From contig JAVLUZ010000322.1 in NCBI GenBank assembly GCA_036768485.1, forward strand, positions 282,937-346,936: a stretch of 64,000 nt of DNA, in the 5' to 3' direction. Each line of letters begins with the position of its first letter. Within the stretch, counting starts at the first letter, position 1. This DNA is from Mermis nigrescens (Eukaryota > Nematoda > Enoplea > Mermithida > Mermithidae). Below are positions 1-11,857 of this stretch, piece by piece. The notes under the pieces were generated by a model that was given only the letters and a program-made list of their open reading frames with translations, was not told the origin of the DNA and ran no database searches. The translations under genes were made by a program, and so were the position numbers.

Positions 1-270
1 TTTCTAGAGCATAAACACATGAAAAATTTTGAAACAAAACAAAAAAGTCGGTACAAATTTAAGAAAATATAATCACAACATAGGTCTAATGGCGCGAACC
101 GCCGAAAATTTGGCGCTTTCGAGCAAATAGGTGATAGCTAAAAACGCTCAAAAACATCTTTTCTACAAATTTTTAGGAAATTTTTGGGAACTTCCAAAAA
201 ATCGCCAATTCTGGAGGGTCAAAATTTTTCTGGGGGGTTGAAAACCCTCAAACCCCCTCCCCCTTAGGTG
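1..270 (+). repeat. F2 right part, cut by the window edge
   Basis: Begins inside TTTCTAGAGCATAAACACATG and runs through a degenerate hairpin (GGCGCGAACCGCC) to AATTCTGGAGGG and the final C runs. Confidence 0.7.
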
Positions 271-299
271 CTCAAGGTCAAACTATCAGGGGGTGACAA

Positions 300-960
300 G
301 CAAAAATTGCTAGATAGCCAAGCCATGTGCTTCGTAAAAACGGCTCTATAGTCCATTTGGGGTCAGAAAACTAGCTATATAGCCTTTTTGGACTAAAAAT
401 AGCTATTAGCTATTCAATCCCTTTTCGGAGTCAAGAAAATAGCTATATACTGGGTGTTTCAAAAAATAACGTACCGCTTTAATAAAAGGTATACTGTAGC
501 ATATACATAAAATTAACAATGAAAACTTCGCAGGAGTGTAGTCGTATGTATGGATGCTTGTTTGGCATAATTTCTTAATGTGAGATAAAATCCTCCTAAA
601 TCTATGGCTTTTCTTCTCAACTCACATAGTTCGAGTTTTGGCGCCGAATTTTTTTCAGGATTTTGCTAAAATAGTTAAATCTAACAGCTCGTATAAAAAT
701 GTTGACAAAATTCGTATACAAAATGCAGATTAAAATTACTGTTCACTTAAAAAGGCAAATTTTAGGGCCTGGAATTGCCTGACTGCAAAAAAATCAATGA
801 CTTCATCGATCAATTTGTCTATCGATTAAAACTGACTGACAGATCTACATAATAGAGGTCATTGTGACTAACACTTACTGTAACGGTACAGCAAAATTTT
901 TCAGTTGTATTGAATAAAATTCTGTTCGTTTGTTTTTGATGTTTGTTTCTCCAACCGCCG
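300..960. other. Unassigned intergenic sequence
   Basis: Contains repeated AAAATAGCTATATAG/GGCTATATAGC phrases around 320-450 and again (inverted) at 1620-1790, the two halves surrounding the F2 copy at 1013-1386; possibly an older TIR element with CCCCTTTTCGGAGTC inside. No gene seen. Confidence 0.4.
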
Positions 961-1012
961 AAAATTACAGCAGTCTACGTGCAGTGGTTACTAAATTATT
1001 AGCGGTCATCAC

Positions 1013-1386
1013 CATACAGTGCACAGCATGGGAATTCTGGGGGGGGTGAAATCTAAAGTGCCTTTTTGGGCCAAAAAATGGCCGGTACGCGTTAAAAAAC
1101 ATCGTTTTTTGGCGTTTCTGACGATACTCTATCCTTCTAGAGCATGAAATCATGAAAAAAATTTCAAAAAAAGTCGAATAAATTGACCAATATATCGCTC
1201 AAAACATGAATATATGGCGCCGAAAATTTGGCGATTTTGAGCAAATAGGTAGCCAAAAACCCTTAAAAAGACATTTTCTACCAATTTACAGGTAAGTTTA
1301 GGAAACTTTTGAAAAATCGCCAATTCTGGGGGGATGAAAAATGATTCTGCGGGGGGGGGGTGAAAACCCCCCAAGAGTCATGTATG
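1013..1386 (+). mobile_element. F2 hAT-like MITE
   Basis: CATACAGTGCACAGCATGGG to GTCATGTATG, perfect 8-bp target duplication GTCATCAC. Contains the CTATCCTTCTAGAGCATGAAA and GCCGAAAATTTGGCG segments typical of F2. Confidence 0.87.
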
Positions 1387-1808
1387 GTCATCACTAATTT
1401 GGCAAAAATTCTAAAGTTTCCGCGCTAAACCTCGAAGCATACATGGCTTTAGGAAAAAAGCCCTGAATTCCGGGGCATCTTTCCCATATTATAAAATTTT
1501 ACTAAACAAGCGACCAAACATTAGACACACACTCTTGCAAAGTTTCAACTATTAATTTTAAATGTACGCTACAGTATATCCATTTTAGTGCGGTACCGTT
1601 TTTTTATCGAAACATCCCGTATATCCTTTTGGAATTCAGAAAAGACAACTAAATAGCATTGCCGAGGTCAAAAAGGCTGTACAGCTAGTTTTCTGAGCCC
1701 AAAAATGCTGTAGCTAATTTTCTGAGCCCAGTAAAGGCTATACTACAATGGTTTTTCGGCCAAAATCACTGTTTAGCTATCAGTTGTTCAAAGCTCAGGG
1801 GGTAACAC

Positions 1809-2075
1809 CACACCTGGGCGTTTCGGAGGGTTGGGGGTATGCACCCCCGAGAAACCAAAATACCCTCCCCCAGAGATCAAAATACCCCCCAGAATTCAAT
1901 TTTTGAAAATTTGTTTTGTTTTTTTCCGCAATTTTTTGATGTCAATGGATAGTGCTTGATGAGAAACGTCGAAAAATGGTGTTTTTTACGCCATACCACC
2001 ATTTTTTAAGGCCATTTTTTGACCTTTGAATAATCTTGCACCCCCCCCCCAGAATTTTCTTGCTGCCCACGTATG
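1809..2075 (-). mobile_element. F1 hAT-like MITE
   Basis: CACACCTGGGCG to GCCCACGTATG with perfect 8-bp target duplication GGTAACAC. Carries G/C runs flanking GAATTC and the core GCAATTTTTTGATGTCAATG. Confidence 0.88.
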
Positions 2076-2353
2076 GGTAACACCCCCATCAACCCCCATG
2101 CATATGTATGCCCTCAGATCATGTACGGTTGCCAATAAAAAAATTTTATATCTCTCGAACATTACGGGCGTGAAGCGCCGAAATGTTTGAATATTTGATC
2201 ATGAAAAGTCGCGTAATGGTCGTTCAAAAACTAAAATCTTTTACACGACTTATTGTCAGATTTTTCTTTGCACCGTGCAAAAATTGCCAATATTTTCCTT
2301 TGCACTATGCCAAAAAGTTTGCGCTGTGCAAAAAAATAAAACACTGCCCGTTG

Positions 2354-2633
2354 ACGGTTTCTTATTGTATTCGGCAAAGATTTTTACCGATGTACAAAGA
2401 CTTCTCGGGACCGTCTTTGTACATGTACAAAGATTTTTGGGAAGACAAAAATTGCAAAAAAAAAGGTCTGAAATTCGCTAAAATTCTCGGCGCTTCGCGC
2501 CGAAATGAGTAATTGTATCTTTATAATGGCAGAAATTGCATTTCAAAAGTAAAAATGTCAAATTTTTCGGCGCTTAAGATTTTTGGGGACCATCTTTGTA
2601 CATATACAAACGGACCTTGTACAAAAAAATACT
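2354..2633 (-). mobile_element. E element (hAT-like), 280 bp internal-deletion form
   Basis: Ends ACGGTTTCTTATTGTATTCGG and CTTGTACAAAAAAATACT, flanked by GCCCGTTG / GCCTGTTG (one mismatch). Contains a complete CGGCGCTTCGCGCCG hairpin and a second partial one. Confidence 0.75.
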
Positions 2634-2789
2634 GCCTGTTGCATGTATTCCCTTGTGCAAAAAACGAGGGAGGGCGATTCACCGGAGTTTTGAACAGGAC
2701 CAGACATTCAAAAGTCAACATAATTAATAGGCTTTGTATTTTTTTCTGAAAGAAAGGTAAATTCAGTATTCGTCGTAATTAAAGTGTGA

Positions 2790-3125
2790 CCATACGTGAT
2801 CTTGGGGACCCCCACAAAAGTTTTTACCCTTCCGGATATTTTCTTACTCCTCCCAAGAATTCGCGATTTTCTTAGTTTTCAAAAATTCGCTAAAAGTTCT
2901 ATTTTAGTCGTTTTTGGCTATCAGACGTGAATCAAATTTTCGGCGCTTCGCTCCGTATACTCATTTTTTGACTATATTTGGCTCAATTCATTCGAGTTCT
3001 GAATTTTTTGAAATTTTTATGTTTTTATGCTTTACAAAATTGGATCATCGTCAAACAGGCCGAAAAATGTTTGGACTTCAAAAAGGCACTTCAAAACCTC
3101 CAGAATTTACATTCTATACATTTCT
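2790..3125 (-). repeat. F2 copy
   Basis: CATACGTGATCTTGGGGACC through CGGCGCTTCGCTCCG to a degenerate end near CATTCTATACATT. No clear duplication. Confidence 0.65.
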
Positions 3126-3587
3126 GAGTGTGACTAGGAATTGATAAAAGCATAGTTGGGATTTTGTTGAATTTTTCAAAGAGCTAGGTATTTATAACCA
3201 CATTTTGGTGTGGGATATACACCCCCAGAAGTTGCATAAGCCTCGCAGATTACTGTAGACCTCTAAGAATTCTATTTTTAGTCTCGAAGCCTAAAATAAT
3301 TTTGCCGTTTTTACCCGAAATTTGGCAAAAAATTCGAAATTAACTTGGAAAACATTCGAGCATATCCCTCAACTCTTAAACTGCTGTTTGACAAGTGGGC
3401 TTGGAGGGGTTGAGGGTCCCCAAGAATCAGGCGGACCCCCCCTCCAAAAAATTGACATACCCCGTAATTGAATTTTTTGCATGTTTTTTCTGAGATTTTT
3501 GCCAGTTTTAAGCAATCCATCCCTTGGAATTTGGCTCACACCCATGCTTGCTGCCGTCTACTCCTCAATTTTCACCTGTTGTCACCA

Positions 3588-4005
3588 GAATGCACAGCAT
3601 GGGAATTCTGGGGGTATGAAATTTTAAAGTACCTTTTTGGGACCAAAAATGTTGGGTACGCGTCGAAAATATCGTTTTTCGGCGTTTCTGGCGATGTTCT
3701 ATCTTTGTAGAGCATAAAAACATGGAAAATTTCAGAAAAATCAAAAAAGTCGAACAAATGGAACAAATTATAATCAAAACATGAGTACTGTGGCGCGAAG
3801 CGCCGAAAATTTGACACTCTTTAGCAAATAGATGGCTAAAAACGCTTAAAAAGCACCTTTTCTACAAATTTTCAGAATTTTTTTTGGAAACTTTCGAAAA
3901 ATCGCGAATTATTTGGGAGGGGGAGGTTGAAAAATTTCGGGGGGGGGGGATTTTTCTGGGAGGGGGTTGAATACCCACACCATCTCCCCACATAATGTAT
4001 GTATG
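3588..4005 (+). repeat. F2 copy
   Basis: ATGCACAGCATGGGAATTC to ATGTATGTATG, hairpin GGCGCGAAGCGCC at 3793. Left terminus eroded. Confidence 0.75.
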
Positions 4006-4598
4006 GTCCCGGAGGGGTGAATGAGGGCAGAACCGATCGATGTTGAGTGGGAGATGCTAAGATGTATATTGCATCCGTAGTTTAGGTGCTTTGACCTTTT
4101 CTCACTTATTCTGCGCTTTGTCCCTTCAAATTTTGTATGCTCGTCAAATATCGATAAAGCGATTCAAATATATTTGTTTTTTGACAATTTGCGATTAATT
4201 TAATTGGCTAATTTATTAATCTGATTTAAATGACTCATTTAATTTTGCATTACTACTGATACAAGAATTTTATATTTCCTAAAATTCTATCAAATTTGCC
4301 GTTTAACGCGTTTTAAGCTATATTTCGCTCAAAGCCCATCATTTTTTTGACCAAATTTCGCTCGGTCCAATTGTTTTTAGAAAACTACTGTTTTTCACGT
4401 GCTAGGAAGAAAGGATATAAATGTTCAAACATTGCGGTTTTTTGACGCTTGGAGTAATTTCTGAGGCAATTGATCCTATTTTGAGAAAATAAACTTTCGT
4501 GTTGTCGGCTGAGACATGCACAACATGGGAATTCTGAGGGTCTGAGGGTCTGGAAATTTTAAGCGCACTGTTGTGCCGAGAAAAGGTGGACACGCGAT

Positions 4599-4923
4599 CA
4601 TACCTGGGCAATGGATGACGGTTTGCCCCGTCCAACTTGCAGCCAAAAGCGTGGGTGGTCCCTAGACCCTGAAAAGGTGGGTCTGTCCCTGAAAAGGTGG
4701 GTCCATCCATGAAAAAGGTGTCGAACAGTGTAATAAGATGGTTCCTGTGCATGTTTTGCAAACTGATCATGATATACTGTATCTAGCATTTCCTTAAATT
4801 ATCTCCTAAAATTTTCTCCTGTACTAAACATAGCCCCGTCCAAGTTACCCTCTTCGCCCTGCAAGGCTGTCTTGGTTCGGCCCGTCCTGGTGATGGGCCG
4901 ATATGGGGCATTGCCCAGGTGTG
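4599..4923 (+). mobile_element. F6 hAT-like MITE, 325 bp
   Basis: TIRs CATACCTGGGCAATG and CACACCTGGGCAATG, flanks CACGCGAT / CACGCGAC. Has three AAAAGGTGGGTC repeats near 4670-4715. Its ends resemble those of F1. Confidence 0.82.
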
Positions 4924-4961
4924 CACGCGACAAAAACCACTTCACCTTGTTTACCTTTCCT

Positions 4962-5570
4962 CACGTTTTTTTGTATTCGGCAAAGGTTTTTCCCGATGTA
5001 CAAAGATTTTTCAGGACTGTCTTTATATATATACACACGCATACAAAGGTTTTTGAAAGAGCAAAACTGTGAAAAGGTGTAAAATTTCCAAAAATTTACC
5101 GCGCTTCGCGCCAAAATCAGGCACGTATCTCTGGGGGGGTTCGGACCCCCAAATTTAGAAAAATCGGAAAAATAAGACCTTTAAACGTTATTTTGTGCTA
5201 TTTTTGGCCTTTTTGGGGCTCCATTCACCCTAAAATTTGTGTTGGTACCCGCATATGTAGGACGGCCAGCTACTTGCCTGACCAAAATGGGTAATTATGT
5301 CTTCTATACATCTTTATAATGGCAGAAATCGCATTTAGAATGGAAAATTTCTCGCCGCCTAGAGGCAATTTTTATATTTTTTGTCGTCGGAAACTCAGGA
5401 ATTAGCTAAAATACGCTAACAAAGATCGAAGAACCCTGTTTCACCGCACTGAAGGCGCTAGCTACTGCATCACATTTTTAGTACCCAAAAATTTGCATGT
5501 GCAAATTGTACAGCGACTTTTGGGGACCATCTTTGTACATTTACAAAGGGACCTTGTACAAAAAACGCTG
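4962..5570 (-). mobile_element. E element (hAT-like), 609 bp
   Basis: CACGTTTTTTTGTATTCGG to CTTGTACAAAAAACGCTG, perfect 8-bp target duplication CCTTTCCT. Inserted in an F2 element. Internal CTTTGTACATTTACAAAG motif and hairpin GCGCTTCGCGCC. Confidence 0.88.
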
Positions 5571-5984
5571 CCTTTCCTACGAATTTTTCAGATTTTTTTT
5601 TTGCAAAATGGTTTATTCTAGGAAGATTTCTGGGGAGGAAGGGGCGAAAAAGTTTCTGGGGGAAACCCCCTTCTAATCCCCCTATCCGAAGATCATATGT
5701 GCCTGACCCCTCTCTGTGATTCTTATGTCATCATCGACCGTTTTCCAAATTTTTTCAAATTGCTTCCGATCCGAGTGAGGAACGAATTTCTTTGTTGGCT
5801 ACTTGCCAAAGAGGCTTACGAGTATTTAGTGTTTTTCCGACAACCCAATGAATGACTGACATCTAAGTGAAAATGTCAGCGTAATTAACTAATTAGCAAA
5901 AACGAGCGCTTTAAAATAAATTATTTTATGAGGAAAAATTCTTAAATGCCGACAACCACACGTGGGCGTGGGAGGGGTCTGGAT

Positions 5985-6124
5985 TACACATGGGCGTGGG
6001 GAGTCGAGTGCATGCACCCTCCCAGAAGGCCGAATACCCCTGAGAAAGCAAAATGCCCCCCCCCCAATTTTTCACCTTCGAAAAACCTTGCGCACCCCCA
6101 GAATTATGGTGCTGCCCACGTATG
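5985..6124 (-). mobile_element. F1 MITE, 140-bp deletion derivative
   Basis: TACACATGGGCG to GCCCACGTATG, perfect target duplication GTCTGGAT. It lost the conserved core (GATGCCAATGG) but kept both ends, so the ends appear sufficient for movement. Confidence 0.8.
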
Positions 6125-6249
6125 GTCTGGATTTCCTCGAGAATCTGACGAACCCTCCCAAAAATCTATAGACCCCCATAATTTAATTTTTTGATGCGAT
6201 TTTCCGTGACTTTGCACCATCAGAGCCCCCTGCATTTGAGTGCTGCCCA

Positions 6250-7000
6250 CCAGACACTCTCAGCATACGAACTGGGGGGGTTTGAAATTGTAAAGTCCCT
6301 TTTTTGTATCCAAAAAATGGTGGATACTGGATACGCATGAAACATCTTTTTTGGCAATTTAGGTGATGCTCTCTTTTTCTAAAGCATAAAAAAATTTCGA
6401 AAAAATTTTAATAATGCCTATCAAATTGAACAATATATAGGTCAAAACATGATTATGCCGAAAATTAGTCACTTTTGAGCAAATAAATAGCAGCTTAAAA
6501 CGTTTGAAAAAAACAATTTTTCTACGAATTTTTAGGAAAATTTCGGAAACTTGAAAAATCGTTATTCTGGGGGGTGGCGCAGCTCAGACATGCACAGTGT
6601 GGGAATTGGGGGGGGGTGTGAAATTATAAAGTGCCTCTCTTTGGTTCTAAAATGGAAGGTTTGCGTCAAAAGCATCGTTTTCGGCGTTTCTTACAATGCT
6701 GCATCTTTCTAGAGCAAACAAACAGAAAAAATCGAAAAAAGTCAAACTACTCGAGCAAAATATAGTAAAACATGAGTGTAACGGCGCGAAGCGCCGAAAA
6801 TTTCACAGTTTTGAGTACCTACATAGCTAAAAACACTTTAAAAAGCACCTTTTCTACTAATTTTCAGAAAATTTTCAGTAATTTACGAAAAATCGCGAAT
6901 TCTGGGGGGATGAAAACGTTTCTGGAGAGTTGATAGTTTTTCTGGGGGACGGGGTGAAAACCCCTCCCTTCAAACCCCCTCCCGCAAGATCATATATGGT
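6250..7000 (+). repeat. Two consecutive F2 copies
   Basis: First copy about 6250-6585 (degenerate left end CTCTCAGCATACGAA), second 6592-7000 from ACATGCACAGTGTGGG to GATCATATATGG, with hairpin GGCGCGAAGCGCC at 6784. Confidence 0.7.
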
Positions 7001-7154
7001 GCGTGCAGTCCCCTCCAGACCCCCAAGATGATGTATGTGCCCAGCTATGCTGACGAGTGACGGACGACCCTAGTATCTCCTTAAATTTTTCCATCTTTCG
7101 CTGTACGTTAAGCGAAGTCACAGGTTTATGGCAAGGCTTTTTACCAGTTGTTCC

Positions 7155-8035
7155 TTACATAGGTGCACAAGGTCAGGGGAGAGGGGGTGGAATCCCGAAA
7201 ATCCAAAACAGTAAATTTATTGTTCAAGATTTTTTTGCTGTTTAAACGATAAAAATGGCCAAAATAGCCTATAAAAGTTTTTTCGTGGTAATATCGCATT
7301 TCAAAACATTTCTAGCCCATTCCGACTTTATTATATCTTTTTTAACACTAAAAAATGCAAAAATTGATCAATTTTGTGCGCTTTTTGAGTCAAAAATACA
7401 TAAAAATACTAATCCGGCGCGAAGCGCTGGAAAAATTTTGACATTTTCACTGCTTTTGACCTCAAAAATGATATGATATAAACGACGTTCTATCAGCTCG
7501 AAATCGCCGGGCAGCATAGTTTCCTAAGATCGAAAGTTAAGGGGGGGTGAAATCCCAAAAATAAGGACCACTAAATTTAGAGTCTAGCCTTTTTTGCAGG
7601 TCAAAATATGAAAAATGGCTAAAACATCCTATATAGCCTGTTTTAATGTGAAAAACTGCATTTTTTAAGTACTTTTTCCCATTCTGACTAGTTTCGTCAC
7701 TCTTGTAAGTAAAAAATATAAGAATTCATCGAGAATGTTGACTTTCCAGATCATTTTGAGTTCATTCTAGGTATTTTATGGGTACACAAAACAGAAACGT
7801 ATTAGTCGGCGCGAAGCGCCGAAAAAATTTCAATATCTTCGCCGCTTTTGTACCCAAAAATCATGCAGAAAATGTTCGATGGCTCGGAAATCGTCCGACA
7901 GCGATTCAAGTCTCGTACCCTGAGGTGGGGTTAATACCTCCCTCACCCCTATGGGAATTTATGCCGGGCAGTACCTGTCCGGCTGACCCTTCAGGGGGCA
8001 ATACCCTCCCACACCTCCTCCCTATGTGCATGTGT
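7155..8035 (+). repeat. Two F7 repeats
   Basis: About 7155-7515 (CATAGGTGCACAAGGTCAGG ... TCGCCGGGCAGCA) and about 7520-8035, sharing TTTTTTGC-TTTAAACGATAAAAATGGC-type segments and hairpins at 7417 and 7808. The second ends just before the COX6A exon. Confidence 0.6.
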
Positions 8036-8110
8036 GGTTCCGTACAGTGAAATTTTCGATCTTTCCCCAATCGTTTTCCATTTTTCAGATTTTAAACATT
8101 AATTTTTCAG

Positions 8111-8268
8111 AATCGGTAGACCTCTATTTGAAGCTATTCTATTTCGTTTGCGTGCCGGCGATAATTTTAGCTTCTGTCAACGCCTACATACTGGAAAAGA
8201 AGCATTGGGCGCATTATAAGCGCAAGGAATTCATAAATTATGATCATTTGTACGCCCACGCAACAAAG
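8111..8268 (+). CDS. COX6A: COX6A internal exon (cytochrome c oxidase subunit 6A)
   Basis: 158 nt, 2 nt plus 52 codons: SVDLYLKLFYFVCVPAII, LASVNAYILEKKHWAHYKR and KEFINYDHLYAHATK. The pattern (one hydrophobic membrane helix, NAY, charged H/K/E run, EFI-Y-HL, TK) is that of the inner-membrane complex IV subunit VIa, whose next residues are normally RFPWGDG. Acceptor AATTTTTCAG, donor AAAG|GTACAA. Neither the presequence exon nor the PWGDG exon was found, so the gene is partial here or has very long introns. An F2 element with an F1 copy inside starts only about 30 bases after the donor. Confidence 0.78.
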
Positions 8269-8295
8269 GTACAACTTTTAAAAACCGGTTATCCG

Positions 8296-8825
8296 ACTTG
8301 CACAGCACGGGAATCCTTGATGGTGTGAAATTTCCAAAGTGTTTTGTGGTTAAAAAATGGGAAACACGCGTCAAAAACATTGTTTTTAGCTTCTCTTACC
8401 ATCATTGGCTGGGGGTTGAGGGTATGAGCCCCCAGAAATTAAAATACCCCCTCTCCCCCGAGAAACCGAAATATCCCTCCCCAGAATTCCATTTTTTGAA
8501 TTTTTTTTGTTTTTTCGCAATTTTTTGATGCCAATTGATAGTGCTCGATGAGAAAGGTTGAAAAATTGTGATTTTTTCGCCATACCACCATTTTTAAGAC
8601 CATTTTTTGACCTTTGAAAAAGTCTTGCACCCCCTTACTCCAGAATTTTATTGCCGCCACCTATGCTTACGATGCTCTATCTCTCTAGAGCTTAAACACA
8701 TAAAAGCATTTCTGAAAAACCGAAAAAATTTCCATTAAATCGCACGAAAAATACACTTTTGAGGAGAAAAAGCACTTTTAAGAATTTTTCGGTAACTTCT
8801 GGAAAATCGCGAATTTTAGGGGGTA
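8296..8825 (+). mobile_element. F2 copy in the COX6A intron, split by F1
   Basis: GCACAGCACGGGAATCC to CTTACCAT, then after the nested F1 copy GATGCTCTATC to AAAATCGCGAATTTTAGG. The right terminus is eroded. Confidence 0.72.
8403..8665 (-). mobile_element. F1 MITE nested in F2, in the COX6A intron
   Basis: Left end degenerate (CATTGGCTGGGGG), right end GCCACCTATG; flanks CTTACCAT / CTTACGAT. Removing it restores the F2 sequence running into GATGCTCTATC. Confidence 0.82.
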
Positions 8826-9454
8826 GATGAGTGGCGTGTCGCAGGGAATTTGGGGGATCCCCGCGCCCAAAATGGATCGCGCTCCCCGATATCCTCCTCT
8901 TCAAATCGAAATTTTTGAACTCTTCCTGAATTTGGGCGAAAACGTGCATTTTTGGCCATTTTCAGGCGTTTTTTGTCATTTGGTCGAACGTGTGAGGTCA
9001 GCTGACCTCCTCCCCTAAAAAAGCCGGCGACCCTCAGCTCGAAAATGATTTTGGCCGATTATATGTATATAGGTCGGGATCTGCCATGGATGCAAGAGGT
9101 CAAGTGGGCCATGGTAGGGGTCAAATGGCAGATTTGATGGTTAGGCCCAGGGATGAAATCCGGCATTTTTACCTACAAATGGCAGAAAATGTGCAAAGTT
9201 GTTTGCCTATTGTTATGTCGAAATCGCTATGAAACATTTATTTCCTAGCCTAAACTGCTCGACAGTACTTAATGTTTGGATCCTTCACCGAGGAGGTAAT
9301 ATCCACACATGGAGCGTGGATAGGACGTAATTGGGATATGCATCCCCGCGAAGTTGAAAAATTCCCTAGAAAGTTTGCTAAAAATACCCCCATAAACTTC
9401 AAAATTGTTGATTTTTTTGCTTTTTTAGCGATTTCGGTAAAATCCCGTCTTACC

Positions 9455-9692
9455 CATAGATGGGTGGCACCAAAATTCTGGGGGTGCAAGATTTTTCAAA
9501 GGTCAAAAAATGGCCTTAAAAGTGGTGGTATAGCGAAAAGACACCATTTTTCAACGATTCTCATCGAACACTATCAATTGGCATCAAAAAATTGCGAAAA
9601 AACAACAAAAAATTCTAAAAGGTATTTTGAATTTCTGGGGGTATTTTGGTTTCTGGGGGATGCATACCCCCTAAGCCTCACGCCTAGGTATG
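9455..9692 (+). mobile_element. F1 hAT-like MITE
   Basis: CATAGATGGGTGGCACC to CACGCCTAGGTATG; perfect 8-bp target duplication GTCTTACC. Confidence 0.88.
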
Positions 9693-9921
9693 GTCTTACC
9701 CCTTCCTTTGAGCTCCACCCAAAGTCAGTCAACTCCGTAAGTGGGCAACAGCTAAATTCTGGGGAGGGGGGTTCGATTGGACGAAATCGCTAAAAATAGC
9801 GTCAAAAATTTATTTCTGGGGTCTATCAATCCTTTCAGGGTCCAGACTTTCCAAACCATGTGTGATCGTCTTCCTCATTCAAAAATATATGCTCCTTCAT
9901 CTGAACTGGCCGACTGACTAC

Positions 9922-10142
9922 CACACCTGGGCGTGGGGGTTTGGGGGTATGCACCCCCCGTGAAACCAAAATACCCCCCCCCCCCAGAAATCGACATACC
10001 CTTCCCCCAGAATTCAATTTTTGATATTTTTTTCGCAATTTTTTGATGCCAATGAATAGTGCTCGATGAGAAACGTTGAAAAATGGTATTTTGTCATACC
10101 ACCCTTTTTGAGACCATTTTTGACCTTTGAAATATCTTGCAC
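9922..10142 (-). mobile_element. F1 MITE, right end truncated
   Basis: Starts CACACCTGGGCGTGGGGG and includes the full core, but stops in the C run before GAATT and runs into an F7 repeat at about 10150. Confidence 0.7.
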
Positions 10143-10149
10143 CCCCTCT

Positions 10150-10570
10150 CACACATGCACATAGGGGTGAGGGGTATTACCCCCTTAGAGTCAGCTAGAC
10201 CGGTACTGTCCGGCGATTTTGAGCAAACAGGTCTTGTTCTGCATCATTTTTGACATCAAAATCAGTAAAAATGTCAAAATTTTTCCGGCGCTTCGCGCCA
10301 GATTAGTACTTTTAAGTACTTTTACTCAAAAAGCGCCCAAAATTGATACATTTTTGCATTTTTTAGTGTTAAAAGTGATATAATGCAGTCAAAATGGACT
10401 AAAAATGCTTTTTAAAATGTGTTATTAACACGAAGAAACGTTTTATAGGCTATTTTGACCATCTTGATCATTAAAACAGCAAAAAAATCGTGAACCTTAA
10501 ATTTACTGTTTTAGATTTTTGGCATTTCACCCCCCCTGCCGACCCTGACCTTGTGCATATATGCCCCCTC
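10150..10570 (-). repeat. F7 repeat
   Basis: CACATAGGGGTGAGGGGTATT to CCCTGACCTTGTGCATAT, with hairpin CGGCGCTTCGCGCCA at 10287. It is the reverse-orientation relative of 7155-7515. Confidence 0.65.
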
Positions 10571-10975
10571 TCCCAGAATTATGTGCTCCCCTGTTGTATT
10601 TATGTTTGGGTCTACTGATCATTTTCGGCCATGCAAGTCTTTGTTTCTGAATTCGATTAGAAAAGTTCATTTTTTTTCAAAATTCTGAAATAACTCATTT
10701 GGGAATAAGAATCGAGCAGAAATAACGGTTTTAGACTAGGTAGTAAAAATTCATAGTAATACATATAGGGGAAATAATGCAAAAAATCCTCTTTTAGATC
10801 GAACAACATACTTAAAGCGATGTGTAACGAATCGTAGATAAATAAATATATGTAGGTGATCAAATTAGATAAATTTCACCCATGCCATGAAATTTTTGAC
10901 ATTTTTAACCTTAAAACGTTCTCCTTGCCCAACATATGGTCCGAACCAGACATGCACGTGGGGTTAGGGAGATAG

Positions 10976-11403
10976 GGCGGCACCAAAATTTCGGGGGTGC
11001 AAGATTTTTCAAAGGTCAAAAAATGGTCTTAAAATGGTGGTATGGCGGAAAAACACCGTTTTTCAACGTTTCCCATCGAGCACTATCCATTGGCATCAAA
11101 AAATTGCGAAAAAAATTTTCAAAAAATTGAATTCTGGGGGGTATTTTGGTTTCTGCGGGTGCATACCCCCACGCATACGTGGGCAGCAAGAAAATTTCGG
11201 GGTGCAAGATTTTTTGAAGGTCAAAAATGGTCTTAAAAATGGTGGTATGGCGTGATAAAAACACCATTTTTCGACGTTTCTCATCAAGCACTATCCATTA
11301 GCATCAAAAAATTGCGAAAAAAACGAAAAAAAATTTTCAACAATTGAATTCTGGGGAGGGGGGGTATTTTGGTTTCTGGGGAGTGCATACCCCCCAAACC
11401 CCC
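10976..11403 (+). repeat. Two head-to-tail F1 copies
   Basis: First copy from CGGCACCAAAATTTCGGGGG to about 11172, second from CATACGTGGGCAGCAAG at 11174. Both carry the core GCATCAAAAAATTGCG. The pair shares or lost the junction end; no target duplication visible. Confidence 0.7.
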
Positions 11404-11404
11404 C

Positions 11405-11850
11405 ACGCCAGACCCCCTAAAAATTCAGAAAAAAACGGAAAAATAGGTTTTTTCACACGTTATTTTGTACTATTTCTGGCTTAGACCCCACAAAATTGGT
11501 GTTGCCCCCCTAAAATAGGAGGGCTAGCTACGTGCCTGGGTATGGTTAGGGGTACCTAAAGGACATTTACATGAAAAATGAGGCAAACTAAAGGCCACAA
11601 ATTGTATAACGCAATTTTAACATTTAAATCAGTTTTTGACGTCATTTCGACTCTAAAATCTGAAATTTTGACTCTCAAACAGACCAGGGTTCGCAAATTA
11701 AGTGCACGTGGAAATATGGGTGAACTTCCCCCGAGAATCCGAACGGTCGGTCCCCTTAAAAATCGATATACCCCAGAATTGAATTTCTAGTGCCATTTTT
11801 GACGATTTCGTCCAATCGGACCCCTAGTAAGTGGCTGCTGCCCACATATA
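11405..11850. other. Unassigned repeat remnants
   Basis: CCCCCTAAAAATTCAGAAAAA resembles 5140-5260 (same GTTATTTTGT and GGAGGGCTAGCTACGTGCCTG phrases), so another dispersed family is present. No gene seen. Confidence 0.4.
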
Positions 11851-11857
11851 GCCCAAA

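Larger units (their letters stand above)
4516..5706 (+). mobile_element. F2 copy carrying nested F6 and E elements
   Basis: ATGCACAACATGGGAATTC begins the host; F6 interrupts it at CACGCGAT (4599-4923) and E at CCTTTCCT (4962-5570); the host resumes with CTACGAATTTTTCAG and ends GATCATATGTG. Three hAT-like families in one stack. Confidence 0.78.

Noticed and set aside
9272..9793. 173-aa plus-strand open frame, the longest in the window
   Set aside because: Its second half is translation of an F1 MITE (HHFSTILIEHYQLASKNCEK), a phrase that recurs in many other F1 copies.
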